The notes under the pieces are model-generated. The model made no database searches and was not told the origin of the DNA. It worked only from the letters and a program-made list of their open reading frames with translations. A stretch of DNA of 64,000 nt, taken from Mycobacterium colombiense CECT 3035. Lineage in GTDB: Bacteria > Actinomycetota > Actinomycetes > Mycobacteriales > Mycobacteriaceae. Positions 41,991 through 53,213 of the stretch are shown piece after piece. The stretch lies in NCBI RefSeq assembly GCF_002105755.1, contig NZ_CP020821.1, positions 2,666,001 through 2,730,000 of the forward strand. Direction: 5' to 3'. Numbering within the stretch: the stretch's first letter is position 1; every line of letters starts with the position of its first letter. The translations under genes were made by a program, and so were the position numbers.

Positions 41991-42482
41991 CTAGAGGGTG
42001 ACCTCGTCGAGCTTGCCGGTGGCCACGTCGAAGACGAATCCGCGCACCGAGACGTGCTTGGTGACGAAGGGGTTGCCCTCGATGCGGCGCAGCGATTGCC
42101 GGACATCCTCGGCGGGATCCGGGAACGCCTCGGCGGCCCACGGCGGTTTGATCCCGGTCTCCTCGTGTATGGCGCGCTTGAAGTCGTCGTCGGTGAAGGT
42201 GAGCATGCCGCAATCGGTGTGGTGAATCAGGATGATCTCCCGCGTCCCCAGCAGCCGCTGGCTGATGGCCAGGGAGCGGATGACGTCGTCGGTGACGACA
42301 CCACCGGCGTTGCGGATGACGTGCGCCTCACCCTCGTGAATGCCCAGGAGGCGATAGACGTCGAGCCGGGCGTCCATGCACGCCACGACCGCGACATGTT
42401 TGGCCGGCGGCATCGGCAGCGGCCCCTTGAAGGTGCTCGCATATTCGGCGTTGTTGGCCAGGTATTCCTCGGTAACCGTCAC
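41991..42482 (-). CDS. Beta-carbonic anhydrase (Rv1284-like)
   Basis: 163 residues interconverting CO2 and bicarbonate. Zinc ligands Cys35, His88 and Cys91 are in VVACMDARLDV and LIHHTDCGML; the Asp37-Arg39 dyad is intact. Length and residue numbers equal those of M. tuberculosis Rv1284. The 213 bases before oppB hold no other gene. Confidence 0.95.
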   Translation of the reverse strand: MTVTEEYLANNAEYASTFKGPLPMPPAKHVAVVACMDARLDVYRLLGIHEGEAHVIRNAGGVVTDDVIRSLAISQRLLGTREIILIHHTDCGMLTFTDDDFKRAIHEETGIKPPWAAEAFPDPAEDVRQSLRRIEGNPFVTKHVSVRGFVFDVATGKLDEVTL

Positions 42483-42695
42483 GCAGGCCTCCTTGGGAGT
42501 GTCGCGGTCTGAACCGTGCTGCGTTTGCTGCGCGGCTCGGTACCGCGGTGGATGCTAACAACCGATCACACGCGATTCACGCATGAGAATCAACCGGATC
42601 GGAAGGGGATCGAACGCGCCGGCGGCCGCAACGCGCGACGCTGTGCCGGGGGCTCGATAGCCTGTCCCAATGCGACGTGGGGTGTGCGGACCGGC

Positions 42696-43673
42696 ATGAC
42701 TCGGTTTCTGGCACGCCGGTTGCTCAACTACGTTGTGCTGCTGGCGCTGGCATCGTTTCTGACCTTTTGCCTGACGTCGGTGGCCTTCAGGCCACTGGAC
42801 AGCCTGCTGCAGCGCAGCCCGCGCCCACCCCAGGCCGTGATCGACGCCAAGGCCCACACGCTGGGACTGGATGAGCCGATCCCGATCCGCTACGCGCACT
42901 GGGCCTCGCACGCCGTGCGCGGCGACTTCGGCAAGACCATCACCGGGCAGCCCGTCGGGACGACGCTGTGGCGCCGCGTCGGGGTGACCCTGCGCCTGCT
43001 GATCATTGGTTCGCTGGCGGGCACCCTGCTTGGCATCGCGGCCGGGGCCTGGGGCGCCATTCGGCAATATCGACTCAGCGATCGTGTGGTCACCATGGTG
43101 GCGCTGCTGGTGCTCAGCACCCCGACATTCGTCATCGCCAGCCTGTTGATCCTCGGTGCGCTACGGGTGAACTGGGCCGTGGGCATCCACATTTTCGACT
43201 ACACCGGGGAGACCTCACCGGGCGTGACCGGTGGCGCCGGCGCGCAGCTGCTCGACCGGTTACGGCACCTGGTCCTGCCGTCGCTGACCCTGGCGCTGGG
43301 CGCCGCGGCGGGCTACAGCCGTTATCAGCGCAACGCGATGCTGGACGTCCTGGGCCAGGACTTCATTCGCACGGCGCGCGCCAAAGGGCTCACCCGTCGG
43401 CGCGCGCTCGTCAAGCACGGGCTGCGCACCGCGCTGATCCCGCTGGCCACCCTGTTCGCCTACGGCGTGGCCGGTCTGGTGACCGGGGCGGTGTTCGTGG
43501 AGAAGATCTTCGGCTGGCACGGCATGGGTGAATGGCTGGTGCAGGGTATCGCGACGCAGGACACCAACATCATCGCGGCGATCACCCTGTTCTCCGGCGC
43601 GGTGGTGCTGTTGGCCGGCCTGCTCTCGGACGTGTTCTACGCGGCCCTTGATCCGCGGGTGCGGGTGTCATGA
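42696..43673 (+). CDS. oppB: Oligopeptide ABC transporter permease
   Basis: 325 residues, the same length as M. tuberculosis OppB (Rv1283c). Six predicted helices start with FLARRLLNYVVLLALASFLT. The EAA-type coupling loop is DFIRTARAKGLTRRRALVKH. ATG 42696 is chosen by homology. First gene of oppBCDA, followed by a 4-base overlap with oppC. Confidence 0.95.
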   Translation: MTRFLARRLLNYVVLLALASFLTFCLTSVAFRPLDSLLQRSPRPPQAVIDAKAHTLGLDEPIPIRYAHWASHAVRGDFGKTITGQPVGTTLWRRVGVTLRLLIIGSLAGTLLGIAAGAWGAIRQYRLSDRVVTMVALLVLSTPTFVIASLLILGALRVNWAVGIHIFDYTGETSPGVTGGAGAQLLDRLRHLVLPSLTLALGAAAGYSRYQRNAMLDVLGQDFIRTARAKGLTRRRALVKHGLRTALIPLATLFAYGVAGLVTGAVFVEKIFGWHGMGEWLVQGIATQDTNIIAAITLFSGAVVLLAGLLSDVFYAALDPRVRVS

Positions 43674-44596
43674 CGTCCCAAGCGGATATCGATGGCGCCC
43701 ACGGCTTTTCGGCGCACGAGGTCGCGGACTTCACCTCGCGGCGGACGCTGGTGCTTCGGCGGTTCGCCCGCAACAGGTTCGCGGTGGCGTCGCTGACCGT
43801 GTTGGTGCTGTTGTTTGTCGGCTGCTACGCGTTGCCCGCCGTGCTGCCGTATTCCTACGACGATCTCGATTTCACCGCGCTGCTGCAGCCGCCGAACGGG
43901 CGGCACTGGCTGGGCACCAACGCGCTGGGTCAGGACCTGCTGGCGCAAATCCTGCGCGGCATGCAGAAGTCGATGCTGATCGGCGTCTGCGTCGCGGTCA
44001 TCTCCACCGGCATCGCCGCCACCGTCGGGTCGATCGCAGGCTATTTCGGTGGCTGGCGCGATCGCGCGCTGATGTGGGTGGTGGACCTGTTGTTGGTGGT
44101 GCCCAGCTTCATTCTCATCGCCATCGTGACGCCGCGGATCAAGAACTCGGCCAACGTCTTGATGTTGGTCCTGCTGCTGGCCGGGTTCGGCTGGATGGTC
44201 AGCTCGCGCATGGTGCGCGGCATGACCATGAGCCTGCGTGAACGCGAATTCATCCGGGCGGCAAGGTATATGGGGGTGTCCAGCCGCCGCATCATCGTCG
44301 GCCACGTGGTGCCCAACGTGGCGTCCATCCTGATCATCGACGCCGCGCTCAACGTCGCATCGGCGATCTTGGCCGAAACCGGCCTGAGTTTCCTGGGTTT
44401 CGGCATTCAGCCACCCGACGTGTCGCTGGGGACGCTGATCGCCAACGGCACCCAATCGGCGACCACCTTTCCCTGGGTGTTTCTGTTTCCCGCCGGAGTG
44501 CTGGTGCTGATCCTGGTGTGCGCCAACCTCACCGGTGACGGCCTGCGCGACGCGCTCGACCCGGGCAGCGCGGTGCTGGGCGGTGGGGGCCGGTGA
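43670..44596 (+). CDS. oppC: Oligopeptide ABC transporter permease
   Basis: 308 residues, second inner-membrane permease of the importer. The N-terminal segment [20 protein letters not shown] precedes the first helix; [20 protein letters not shown] is the DPP/OPP signature, and [20 protein letters not shown] is the coupling loop. Starts within the oppB stop (ATGA) and overlaps oppD similarly. About 17 residues longer at the N-terminus than Rv1282c. Confidence 0.95.
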   Translation: MTSQADIDGAHGFSAHEVADFTSRRTLVLRRFARNRFAVASLTVLVLLFVGCYALPAVLPYSYDDLDFTALLQPPNGRHWLGTNALGQDLLAQILRGMQKSMLIGVCVAVISTGIAATVGSIAGYFGGWRDRALMWVVDLLLVVPSFILIAIVTPRIKNSANVLMLVLLLAGFGWMVSSRMVRGMTMSLREREFIRAARYMGVSSRRIIVGHVVPNVASILIIDAALNVASAILAETGLSFLGFGIQPPDVSLGTLIANGTQSATTFPWVFLFPAGVLVLILVCANLTGDGLRDALDPGSAVLGGGGR

Positions 44597-46428
44597 GCCC
44601 GCTGCTCGAGGTGACCGACCTGGCGGTCACGTTCCCGACGGGTGGCGATCCGGTGACCGCGGTGCGCGGTATCAGCTACCGCATCGAACCGGGGGAAGTC
44701 GTCGCCATGGTCGGTGAATCCGGTTCGGGGAAGTCCGTTTCGGCGATGGCCGCCATCGGCCTGTTGCCCGAGTACGCACAGGTGCGCGGCTCGGTGCGGT
44801 TGCACGACACCGAACTGCTTGGCCTCGGCGACGACGCGATGTCGCGGTTCCGCGGCAAGGCCGTCGGCATGGTGTTCCAGGATCCGATGTCCGCACTGAC
44901 GCCCGTCTACACGGTCGGCGACCAGATCGCCGAGGCGATCGAGATCCACCAGCAGCGGGTGGGCAGGAAGGCGGCTCGCCGGCGAGCCGTGGAATTGCTC
45001 GAGCTAGTGGGCATCGCGCAGCCCGATCGGCGCGCCCGCGCGTTTCCGCATGAGCTGTCCGGCGGCGAAAGACAGCGGGTGGTCATCGCCATCGCGATCG
45101 CCAACGACCCCGACCTGTTGATCTGCGACGAGCCCACCACCGCGCTGGACGTCACGGTGCAGGCGCAGATCCTCGAGGTGCTCAAGACGGCGCGCGACAT
45201 CACCGGCGCCGGGGTGCTCATCATCACCCACGACCTCGGCGTGGTGGCCGAGTTCGCCGACCGCGCCCTGGTGATGTACGCCGGGCGGGTCGTCGAGTCC
45301 GCTACCGTGCATGACCTTTACCGGGATCGCAGAATGCCCTACACGGTCGGGTTGCTGGGCTCTGTCCCGCGGCTGGACGCGGCCCAGGGCACCCGGTTGG
45401 TGCCGATCCCCGGGGCGCCGCCGTCGCTGGCGGGCCTGGATCCCGGGTGTCCCTTCGCGCCGCGCTGCCCGCTGGCCATCGACGAATGTCGGCTGGCCGA
45501 ACCGGAATTGCTCGCCGTCGGCGCCGATCACCGCGCGGCCTGCATCCGGACCGACCGGGTCGACGGCCGAAGCGCCGCGGACATCTACGGCGTGAGTACC
45601 GAAGCCCGTCACGCGGAGTCCGCTGACACGTCGGTGGTCGTGCGGGTGCGCGACCTGACCAAGACCTACCGGCTGACGAAGGGAGTGTTGCGTCGCAGCG
45701 CCGGCGAGGTGCGCGCCGTCGACGGCGTCAGCTTCGAATTGCGGCGGGGCCGCACCCTGGGCATCGTCGGTGAATCCGGCTCGGGAAAGTCGACCACCCT
45801 GCACGAGATCTTGGAACTCACCGGGCCCGAATCGGGTTCGATCGAGGTGCTGGGCACCGACGTCACCGCGTTGAGCGCCGCGAGCAGGCGGGCGCTGCGG
45901 CGCGACATCCAGGTCGTCTTCCAAGACCCGGTCGCGTCGCTCGACCCGCGATTACCGGTGTTCGAGCTGCTTGCCGAACCCCTGCGGGCCAACGGGTTCG
46001 ACAAGGGCCGCACCAACTCCCGCGTCGCCGAGCTGCTGGAGATCGTCGGGCTGCGCCGCGCCGACGCGGTTCGTTATCCCGCCGAGTTCTCCGGCGGGCA
46101 GAAGCAGCGCATCGGCATCGCGCGTGCGCTCGCCCTGCAACCGAAGATCCTGGCGCTCGACGAACCGGTGTCCGCGCTCGACGTGTCCATCCAAGCCGGG
46201 ATCATCAACCTGCTGCTGGATCTGCAGGAGCGATTCGGCCTGTCCTACCTGTTTGTCTCCCACGACCTTTCGGTGGTCAAGCACCTCGCGCACGACGTCG
46301 TCGTCATGTATGCCGGCGCGATCGTCGAGCAGGGCGACAGCCGTCGGGTCTTCGCCGACCCCCAACACGAATACACTCAGCGCCTGCTGAACGCGGTGCC
46401 GCAACCGGATCCGGGCAGACGTGTCTAG
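44593..46428 (+). CDS. oppD: Oligopeptide ABC transporter ATPase with two nucleotide-binding domains
   Basis: 611 residues from GTG 44593, with two complete ABC modules corresponding to OppD and OppF fused. Module 1: [46 protein letters not shown]. Module 2: [44 protein letters not shown]. Between them is the oligopeptide-transporter C-terminal Cys segment ([16 protein letters not shown]). Powers peptide import with OppB/OppC. Confidence 0.96.
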   Translation: MSPLLEVTDLAVTFPTGGDPVTAVRGISYRIEPGEVVAMVGESGSGKSVSAMAAIGLLPEYAQVRGSVRLHDTELLGLGDDAMSRFRGKAVGMVFQDPMSALTPVYTVGDQIAEAIEIHQQRVGRKAARRRAVELLELVGIAQPDRRARAFPHELSGGERQRVVIAIAIANDPDLLICDEPTTALDVTVQAQILEVLKTARDITGAGVLIITHDLGVVAEFADRALVMYAGRVVESATVHDLYRDRRMPYTVGLLGSVPRLDAAQGTRLVPIPGAPPSLAGLDPGCPFAPRCPLAIDECRLAEPELLAVGADHRAACIRTDRVDGRSAADIYGVSTEARHAESADTSVVVRVRDLTKTYRLTKGVLRRSAGEVRAVDGVSFELRRGRTLGIVGESGSGKSTTLHEILELTGPESGSIEVLGTDVTALSAASRRALRRDIQVVFQDPVASLDPRLPVFELLAEPLRANGFDKGRTNSRVAELLEIVGLRRADAVRYPAEFSGGQKQRIGIARALALQPKILALDEPVSALDVSIQAGIINLLLDLQERFGLSYLFVSHDLSVVKHLAHDVVVMYAGAIVEQGDSRRVFADPQHEYTQRLLNAVPQPDPGRRV

Positions 46429-48115
46429 GCCGGCGGTCACGGCGGGTGTGGGCGCCCGGTTCGCGGCGGTGTTTCTCGCGACGGCCCTTGCGCTGTCGGG
46501 GTGTTCGCCGGCCGTCAAGCTGATCCCCGAGACCGGCCACAACGCGCAGATCGGCTCGACGAGCGACGTCAACCCACGCGATCCGGCGACCCTGCAGGAC
46601 GGCGGCAACCTGCGGCTGGCGCTGACCGACTTTCCGCCGAACTTCAACATCTTGCATATCGACGGCAACTCGGCCGACGTCTCCGCGATGATGAAGGCCA
46701 CCCTGCCGCGGGCCTTCGTCATCGGGCCCGACGGCTCGACGACGGTCGACACCGACTACTTCACCAGCATCGAACTCACAAGCACTGCGCCGCAGGTGGT
46801 TACGTACACGATCAACCCCAAGGCGGTGTGGTCCGATGGCACGCCAATCACCTGGGAGGACATCGCCAGCCAGATCCACGCCCTGAGCGGCGCCGACAAG
46901 GCGTTCGAGATCGCGGGGCCCGGCGGCGCCGACCGCGTCGCGTCGGTGACCCGCGGCGTCGACGACCGGCAGGCCGTCATGACGTTCGCCAAGCCCTACG
47001 CCGAATGGCGCGGCATGTTCGCCGGCAACGGAATGCTGCTGCCCAAGAGCGTGACGGCCACCGCCGAGGCGTTCAACAAGGGCCAGCTGGAGGGGCCGGG
47101 CCCGTCGGCAGGACCGTTCGTCGTCTCGTCGCTGGATCGGACCACCCAGCGGATCGTGTTGAGCCGCAACCCGAAATGGTGGGGTCCGCGGCCCCGCCTG
47201 GACAGCATCACGTACCTGGTGCTCGACGATGCCGCGCGGCTGCCCGCCCTGCAGAACAACACGATCGACGCCACCGGGGTCGGCACGATCGACCAGCTGA
47301 CCATCGCGCAGCGCACCAAGGGCATCTCGATCCGGCGCGCCCCCGCCCCGGCCTGGTCTCATTTCACGTTCAACGGCGCCCCGGGTTCGATCCTGGCCGA
47401 CAAGGCGCTGCGCGTCGCGGTGGCCAAGGGGATCGATCGGCAGACCATCGCCAAGGTCGTCCAGTACGGCCTGACCAGTGACCCTGTGGCGCTGGGCAAT
47501 CACATCTATGTCGCGGGGCAGCAGGGCTATCAGGACAACAGCTCGGTGCTGCCGTACGACCCGGCCGCGGCCGGCCGGGAGCTTGACGCGCTGGGCTGGA
47601 AGCGGGCCGGACAGTTCCGGGAGAAGGACGGCCGGCAGCTGGTGATCCGCGACTTGTTCTACGACGCGCAGGGCAGCAGGCAGTTCGCCCAGATCGCCCA
47701 GCACAGCCTCGCCCAGATCGGCGTCAAGCTCGAGCTCGTCTCCCGGTCGGGCAGCGGCTTTTTCACCAATTACATCAACGTCGGCGCGTTCGACATGGCC
47801 CAATTCGGTTGGCTCGGGGACGCTTTCCCGCTCTCGGCGCTGACCCAGATCTACAAGTCCGACGGGGAGAGCAATTTCGGCAAGATCGGCAGCGAGCAGA
47901 TCGACGCCGCCATCGAAGGCACGCTGGAAGAACTGGATCCGGCCAAGGCGCGGGCTTTGGCCAACGACCTCGACAAGATGATCTGGGCGGAGGGATTCAG
48001 CCTGCCGCTGACCCAGTCGCCCGGTGACGTCGCGGTACGCAGCACGCTGGCCAACTTCGGCGCGGCCGGTCTGGCCGATCTCGACTACACCGCCATCGGC
48101 TTCACGCGGACTTGA
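46421..48115 (+). CDS. oppA: Oligopeptide-binding lipoprotein
   Basis: 564 residues from GTG 46421. The signal peptide ends in the lipobox LSGC (lipidated Cys28). The SBP_bac_5 substrate-binding domain includes [38 protein letters not shown] and [18 protein letters not shown]. It delivers peptides to OppBCD at the outer face of the membrane. It overlaps the oppD stop by 8 bases, and its 3' end overlaps the convergent hydrolase gene by 14 bases. Confidence 0.95.
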   Translation: MSRPAVTAGVGARFAAVFLATALALSGCSPAVKLIPETGHNAQIGSTSDVNPRDPATLQDGGNLRLALTDFPPNFNILHIDGNSADVSAMMKATLPRAFVIGPDGSTTVDTDYFTSIELTSTAPQVVTYTINPKAVWSDGTPITWEDIASQIHALSGADKAFEIAGPGGADRVASVTRGVDDRQAVMTFAKPYAEWRGMFAGNGMLLPKSVTATAEAFNKGQLEGPGPSAGPFVVSSLDRTTQRIVLSRNPKWWGPRPRLDSITYLVLDDAARLPALQNNTIDATGVGTIDQLTIAQRTKGISIRRAPAPAWSHFTFNGAPGSILADKALRVAVAKGIDRQTIAKVVQYGLTSDPVALGNHIYVAGQQGYQDNSSVLPYDPAAAGRELDALGWKRAGQFREKDGRQLVIRDLFYDAQGSRQFAQIAQHSLAQIGVKLELVSRSGSGFFTNYINVGAFDMAQFGWLGDAFPLSALTQIYKSDGESNFGKIGSEQIDAAIEGTLEELDPAKARALANDLDKMIWAEGFSLPLTQSPGDVAVRSTLANFGAAGLADLDYTAIGFTRT

Positions 48116-49346
48116 GCCGCCGCCGTAGCCCATTCGGGATCGGCAGGGCGCCCTCGACGACCGCCGCCGCGCCGAGCGCCTTCCACAGCAGCCGCACCTC
48201 CGGGCGTGGCGGCAGCGCGTCCAGCGCCGCCGCCTGTGCGGCAAGCCCATTCAGGTCGCCGCGCCGAACCGCGTCGGCACTGGCGAGCGCGACGGGCTCC
48301 CGGAAATCCAGCGCGCTGTGCGCCATGTTCGGCAGGCTCAGCAGCACCGCATTGGGCAGCAGCGACGCGACGCGCTGCGCGACGGCCGGCGGGGTGATCA
48401 GGTCACGGCCTCCGGAAACCACCGCGGTGGGCCAGCCGAATTTCGGCATCTCGGCCACCAGGTCATAGGGCTCGTCCTCGAAAGTCACCCGCTGCGTGCG
48501 GGCTCTGCTTTCGGCGACGGCGGGATCGAGCGGCAGGCCGTCAGGTTCGGCGGCGTAGTCCAGTTCGCGGAACGCGATGCGGCTCACCAGATCCTCTTCG
48601 TACCGAAATGGCAGGTTGCTCAGGGTGGTGAACCGGGATAGCGTCCACCACAATAGTTTTCGGCCGTCGAGTAGCAGGTCGAGTTGCCGCTCCAGCAGGT
48701 CGGTCCCGCCGTAGCCGTAGATCGTCGCGACGACCTGTGTCGCGGTCGCGTTCATCACGCCGGCATCGACGAGTTTGCGCATTTTCGGTGCCACCGAGGC
48801 GGTTTCGGGGCTGTCACCCTTCAGCAGCAGCCGGCGGATCGCGCGGCGCACGATGACGATGTCGTGCCGGGACAGCAGCGGCGAATCGAGCACCATGCCC
48901 CGCACCCGGTGCGGGTGGCGCACCCCCACGCCGGCCGCGATGTAGGTGCCGTACGAGGCGCCGTAGATGACGGCCGACTCCGCTTGAACGTCGTCGAGCA
49001 CGGCCGCCACGTCGTCGACCACCTGGTTCACGGTCAGCGATTGCGGGGGCAGATCGGCGCCCGCATCGTCGTGGCGCGACATCCCCACCCCGCGGTGCTC
49101 GATCATGATCACGTCGAGACCGGCCGCCGCCGCGCGGCGCCGCAGCCCCTTGTACATCTGCACCGACGCCACTCCCGGTCCCCCGGGGATGATGACCAGC
49201 GGATGGGCGGACTTGCGGCCCGCGCGCACGTAGTACAGATCGAACTCTTCGGAGCTGTGCGGGGAGATGGGTCGGCGCACCGGCCGCACGCCGGGCAGTT
49301 CCGCCAGCTTCTCCTGTATCCGGCTGCGCTTCGCGTTCATCGTCAT
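48102..49346 (-). CDS. Alpha/beta-hydrolase (prolyl-aminopeptidase-like)
   Basis: 414 residues. The oxyanion-hole motif is IPGGPGVASVQM; the nucleophile is Ser131 in YGASYGTYIAAG; MIEHRGVGMSRHD is typical of proline iminopeptidases; acid and base probably lie in SGGRDLITPP and NMAHSALDF. There is no signal peptide. M. tuberculosis has Rv1279 (a GMC-type oxidoreductase) here instead. Substrate unknown; the location next to the peptide importer fits a peptidase but proves nothing. Confidence 0.85.
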   Translation of the reverse strand: MTMNAKRSRIQEKLAELPGVRPVRRPISPHSSEEFDLYYVRAGRKSAHPLVIIPGGPGVASVQMYKGLRRRAAAAGLDVIMIEHRGVGMSRHDDAGADLPPQSLTVNQVVDDVAAVLDDVQAESAVIYGASYGTYIAAGVGVRHPHRVRGMVLDSPLLSRHDIVIVRRAIRRLLLKGDSPETASVAPKMRKLVDAGVMNATATQVVATIYGYGGTDLLERQLDLLLDGRKLLWWTLSRFTTLSNLPFRYEEDLVSRIAFRELDYAAEPDGLPLDPAVAESRARTQRVTFEDEPYDLVAEMPKFGWPTAVVSGGRDLITPPAVAQRVASLLPNAVLLSLPNMAHSALDFREPVALASADAVRRGDLNGLAAQAAALDALPPRPEVRLLWKALGAAAVVEGALPIPNGLRRRLKSA

Positions 49347-49443
49347 TCGGGTAGGCCCCCCATGATCCCATTCTGCAGGCGAGGCGCCGGTGCGGCGATG
49401 AATCGCGTTGATCAGCGCTATCGGCGGTGGTCAGCCGTGAGGG

Positions 49444-52065
49444 CTAAGCGCTGAGATCGATGCGGTGGGCGCCCTTGACACCGTCGTAGCGGTCGGGGCT
49501 ACAGGTGAGGACGATCACCTGACCGTGGGTGCCCACGGTGTCGAACAACTCCCCCATCTTGGTCAACCGGTCCGGGTCGGTGAAACCGAGCGCGTCGTCG
49601 ACCACCACCGGGACGGCGTCCTCCTTGGCGACCAGGGCCGCACCGGCCAGCCGCGCCAGGATGCCGAGTTGCTCCTTCGCGCCGCCGGATAGGGATTCGT
49701 ACGGCACCGTGATGCCATTCAGCGTGCGGCTGCGAATGCACAGGTCGCTGTCGATGTCGACCTCGAAACTCGGACCGAAGACCGGGCGGCCGAGCCGCTG
49801 CAGCTCCGCACGATAGGGCTCGACGTAGCGCCGCCGGGTGGTGTCGCGATGCCGCGTCATCACCGACCGCAGCAGTTGCGCGGCGCGGGCGCGGCCGCCT
49901 ATCTGGTTGTGTGCGTTGGCGGCGTGCTCGCGTTCGGTTTCCGCGGCGTCGAGCTTGCCTTGGCGTCCCTCGCTGCCGAACACCGAGAGTTCGATCGTGA
50001 TCTCACGCAAGGCGCGGGCGGCTTCCTCGTAACGCTCGCGCAGCGAGTCGGATTCCCTTTTGGCATCGGCCAATTCGGTCTCGACAGCATCGGGTGCCGC
50101 CGCGGCGAGGGCGTCGGCGAGTTCGGTGGCCCGCTGTTGGGCGGCCTGCGCCTCGCCCAGGGCCGCGGCCGCGGCGACCGCGAGTTCGTCATCGCCGGCC
50201 GACGCGCGCTCGGCGGCCAGCCTGCCCGCGGCGGCGTCCAGCTCGGCGCGTTGAGCCTGCAGGGTGTTCTGCAGAACCGTTGCCCGCGTGGACAACTCGG
50301 TGAGCCCGGCGGCGGCGGCGGTGGCGGCCCGGCCGCGTGCGTCGCATTCGCTCGATGCAGCCGCGTGGGCCTGACGGACCGCGGCGAGTTCGGCGCGGGC
50401 GGCGCCGATGTCGGTAAGGGCGGGTTCGGCCCCGGCGGGGTGTTCGGCGCGCAACTGCGCCAGCCGCGACCGTAGCTCGTCGGCCTGCTCGTCGCCGCAC
50501 AGGCCGGCCAGCGTTGCGGTGAGCTGATCGCGAGTGCTGTGCAGCTCACGGCGGCGCTGGTGGGCGGACCGTGCCGCGGCGAGGTCGCTCACCTCACCGA
50601 CCGCCAGCGCTGCGGCCAACTCCTGCTGCGCCGCAGCGTGTTTGGCGTGAATGTCCAGCGTCGTCGCGCCGGGGGTGACCCGGGCGGCCAGGACGCCTGG
50701 GACCTCTACCGCGGTGGGCCCGGCGGCGGTGGTCGACCAGCGTTGTCCGGCCTGCAGGGAGATCTGCTGGCCACCCACGATCAGCTGAATGTCTGCGGCC
50801 GCGGTGAATTCGATCGCCGCCGACGTCAGCGCCAACTGGTCACCGGTGCGATCGACGGCGGCCGCCGCGTCCTCGATGCGTCGCAGCACCGACTCGGTGA
50901 CGGCGATCGCGCCGAGCTCGACGCCGATCCGTTCGCGATCCCGCTCGATCGCGTCGATCTTGGCCAGCCGGGCGGTCAACCGGTCGGCCTCCTCGCGGGC
51001 GGCGAGTTGCTCGACGGTGCCTCGCGCGGATTCGGACCGCTGCTGCAACTCGGCATGGGCCTGGGTGGCCTGCTGCAGCGCGGCGGCGGACGCCTCGGCC
51101 TCTGCCTGCGCCGCCGCCCGGGCCGCCTCGGCTTCTTGGGCCTGCGTTTGCGTTTCGGCGACAGCGCCCGCGCGGGTTTCGATTTCGGCCAGCAATTGCC
51201 GGCGCGCGGTATGGGCGCCGCTCGCCGCGGCGGCGATGGCGTCCGCTGCCTCGGCGGCCAGCTGGGCTTCACGCCGCTGCGCGGTCAACGCCGCGATCTT
51301 GTCGGCGGCTTCCTGCGCGGCGGCCAGCCGCGGCCCGGCGGCGATGCGGCGCTGAGAGAAGTCGGCCACCTGCTCGGTCAACACGGCATGGCGGGCCACC
51401 CGGTCGTCCACCTCGGCGACCGCCGCCGCGCACTCGGCGACGGCGGCCTCGGCGTCGGCCAGCCGGGTGATCGCGGCGGCCCACTGGCCCGTCGGACGTC
51501 CGGTCGGGGTGAAGTAACGGCCGTATTCGGCATCGATGCGCTCGATGAGCAGAGGCTCGGTGCCGCACAGCCCCCCGCTGTCACCGGCGGCCACATCGAG
51601 CGCCCGCGAGAGCGCGTCGCACCCGGACAGATCCACCGCGGCGGTCGACGCCGACTGCAGCACCCGCTGGGCGTGCCACAGGTCGCTGTCCACCGTCTCG
51701 GCCAGCATCGCCCGGACCCGTTCGTGCGCCTCGTCGCCGGTCAGCTGTTCGCGGTACGGCCGGACCACCGTGAGCTCCGTCTCGCACTTCTTGTGAAACC
51801 GCTTGCGGTACACGAAACGGTATGGCCCGCAACTGATTTCGGCGGAAACCTCGGAGCCGACGTCGCTGTGGGTGGGCTTGACCTGCTTGACTTCCTTCTT
51901 CGTCGAGCGGTCCCGGGCTTCGAGCAGCAGATCCAGCGCTTCGATCATCGACGACTTGCCGATCTCGTTGGCGCCGGACACCACCACGACGCCGTGGTCG
52001 GGGAACTCGATGTCGCGGTGCGATATGCCGCGGTAGTTCGTCAGGATCAGCCGGTGCAGCTTCAC
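49444..52065 (-). CDS. SbcC/Rad50-like AAA ATPase (Rv1278-like)
   Basis: 873 residues, SMC-type ATPase. Walker A is SGANEIGKSSMIEALDLLLE (about 31-38). A very long Ala/Gln/Glu-rich coiled coil fills the middle. The C-terminal ABC signature SLSGGAKEQLGILARLAGAA and the Walker B VPVVVDDALGFTDPDRL follow. No CxxC zinc-hook is visible in the coiled coil, unlike true Rad50. It overlaps by 4 bases the Mre11-like gene upstream, so both probably act as one DNA-processing complex. Confidence 0.88.
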   Translation of the reverse strand: MKLHRLILTNYRGISHRDIEFPDHGVVVVSGANEIGKSSMIEALDLLLEARDRSTKKEVKQVKPTHSDVGSEVSAEISCGPYRFVYRKRFHKKCETELTVVRPYREQLTGDEAHERVRAMLAETVDSDLWHAQRVLQSASTAAVDLSGCDALSRALDVAAGDSGGLCGTEPLLIERIDAEYGRYFTPTGRPTGQWAAAITRLADAEAAVAECAAAVAEVDDRVARHAVLTEQVADFSQRRIAAGPRLAAAQEAADKIAALTAQRREAQLAAEAADAIAAAASGAHTARRQLLAEIETRAGAVAETQTQAQEAEAARAAAQAEAEASAAALQQATQAHAELQQRSESARGTVEQLAAREEADRLTARLAKIDAIERDRERIGVELGAIAVTESVLRRIEDAAAAVDRTGDQLALTSAAIEFTAAADIQLIVGGQQISLQAGQRWSTTAAGPTAVEVPGVLAARVTPGATTLDIHAKHAAAQQELAAALAVGEVSDLAAARSAHQRRRELHSTRDQLTATLAGLCGDEQADELRSRLAQLRAEHPAGAEPALTDIGAARAELAAVRQAHAAASSECDARGRAATAAAAGLTELSTRATVLQNTLQAQRAELDAAAGRLAAERASAGDDELAVAAAAALGEAQAAQQRATELADALAAAAPDAVETELADAKRESDSLRERYEEAARALREITIELSVFGSEGRQGKLDAAETEREHAANAHNQIGGRARAAQLLRSVMTRHRDTTRRRYVEPYRAELQRLGRPVFGPSFEVDIDSDLCIRSRTLNGITVPYESLSGGAKEQLGILARLAGAALVAKEDAVPVVVDDALGFTDPDRLTKMGELFDTVGTHGQVIVLTCSPDRYDGVKGAHRIDLSA

Positions 52066-53213
52066 GCCGCGCCCCGGTCGGCAAGGCGCAGTAGCAGCGC
52101 CAGCGCCGCCTGCGCGTCGGCCGCGGTCGCGCAGTCCTCCTCGCGCGCGGTCGCCACCAATTCCTCAACCGCCGCCGCGGCGAAACCTCCGATTCCGAGA
52201 TCGCTGAATTCACCGTCGGCCGGGATCACCGCCAAGTCGGTGTGCCGTTCCCACAGGCCCAGCCAGGCGAACAACCGTGCGTATTTATCGAGGCAGGCGT
52301 CCAGCGCCGCGCGGTCGGTGACCGTCAACGAACCGGTCAGCGCGAGGCGCACCACGGTTCGGTCCTTGTCGGTCATCAGATCCAGGTTCATGTCCAGATC
52401 GGCGATGTCGCGACGGGTGTCGACCTGCCGGTGCATCGTGACGAAGCGCCAGCTGCCGAGGTGCCGCGGCGTCACGGAAACCGCGCGCCGCGGGTGGGCC
52501 TCGTCGATGTCGACGATCAGGACGTGGCCGGGGTCGGATTCGACGTCGTCGAAGTTGGTGACTTCCGGGGAGCCGGAGTACCACACCCGGCCGCTGGCGC
52601 CGACCTCGGTGCGTGAGTGCTTGTCGCCCAGCGCCACATAGTGCGCCGCGCCACGGGCCAGCGCTTCGTCAACCGTGGCGAGCCGGATCAGCGAGGGCTT
52701 GTCCCGATCGGGATCCAGCACGTCGACGCCGCCGTGCGCGACGAGGATGCGGGTGCCCTCAGCCGCGGGCAGGTCGCCGAGGACGTCGGCGACCAGGTCG
52801 GTGGTCGGCACCTTCGACCGCCACGGCGCGGCGACGATCTCCAGCCCGGGACGCACCTGATGCACGCCGGCCCGATCGAGCACCACCACGTTGTCGGGCC
52901 GTTCGGCGGTGAACAGCGCGCTGGTGTACACCGACGAGGCGTCCAGAGGATCGTGGTTGCCGGGCAGCAGGTACACCGGAATTCCGATGGCGCGCATGGC
53001 TTCCAGGGACTGCCCGATCACCTTGGGCGGAAGCTGATTGTGTTCGAAGACATCGCCGGAGACGACGACGAACTCGGCGCCCACTTCCGCTGCGAGCGCG
53101 CCCAGACCGGAAACCACGTCGCGGCGGGCCGCCGAGTACCGCGGCTGGGCGTCGCCGGCGAGGAAGTGCCGGGTCATGCCCAACTGCCAGTCGGCGGTGT
53201 GCAGGAATCGCAT
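52062..53213 (-). CDS. Mre11/SbcD-like metallophosphoesterase (Rv1277-like)
   Basis: 383 residues, start ATG 53213 with an AAAGGGGGT ribosome site. Five metal-binding motifs are visible: FLHTADWQLG, VVVSGDVFEHNQLPP, LPGNHDPLDASS, ILVAHGGVDV and ALGDKHSRTEV. Likely a nuclease partner of the adjacent SMC-like ATPase for DNA-end processing. The 259 bases to the divergent FHA gene hold no other gene. Confidence 0.9.
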   Translation of the reverse strand: MRFLHTADWQLGMTRHFLAGDAQPRYSAARRDVVSGLGALAAEVGAEFVVVSGDVFEHNQLPPKVIGQSLEAMRAIGIPVYLLPGNHDPLDASSVYTSALFTAERPDNVVVLDRAGVHQVRPGLEIVAAPWRSKVPTTDLVADVLGDLPAAEGTRILVAHGGVDVLDPDRDKPSLIRLATVDEALARGAAHYVALGDKHSRTEVGASGRVWYSGSPEVTNFDDVESDPGHVLIVDIDEAHPRRAVSVTPRHLGSWRFVTMHRQVDTRRDIADLDMNLDLMTDKDRTVVRLALTGSLTVTDRAALDACLDKYARLFAWLGLWERHTDLAVIPADGEFSDLGIGGFAAAAVEELVATAREEDCATAADAQAALALLLRLADRGAA

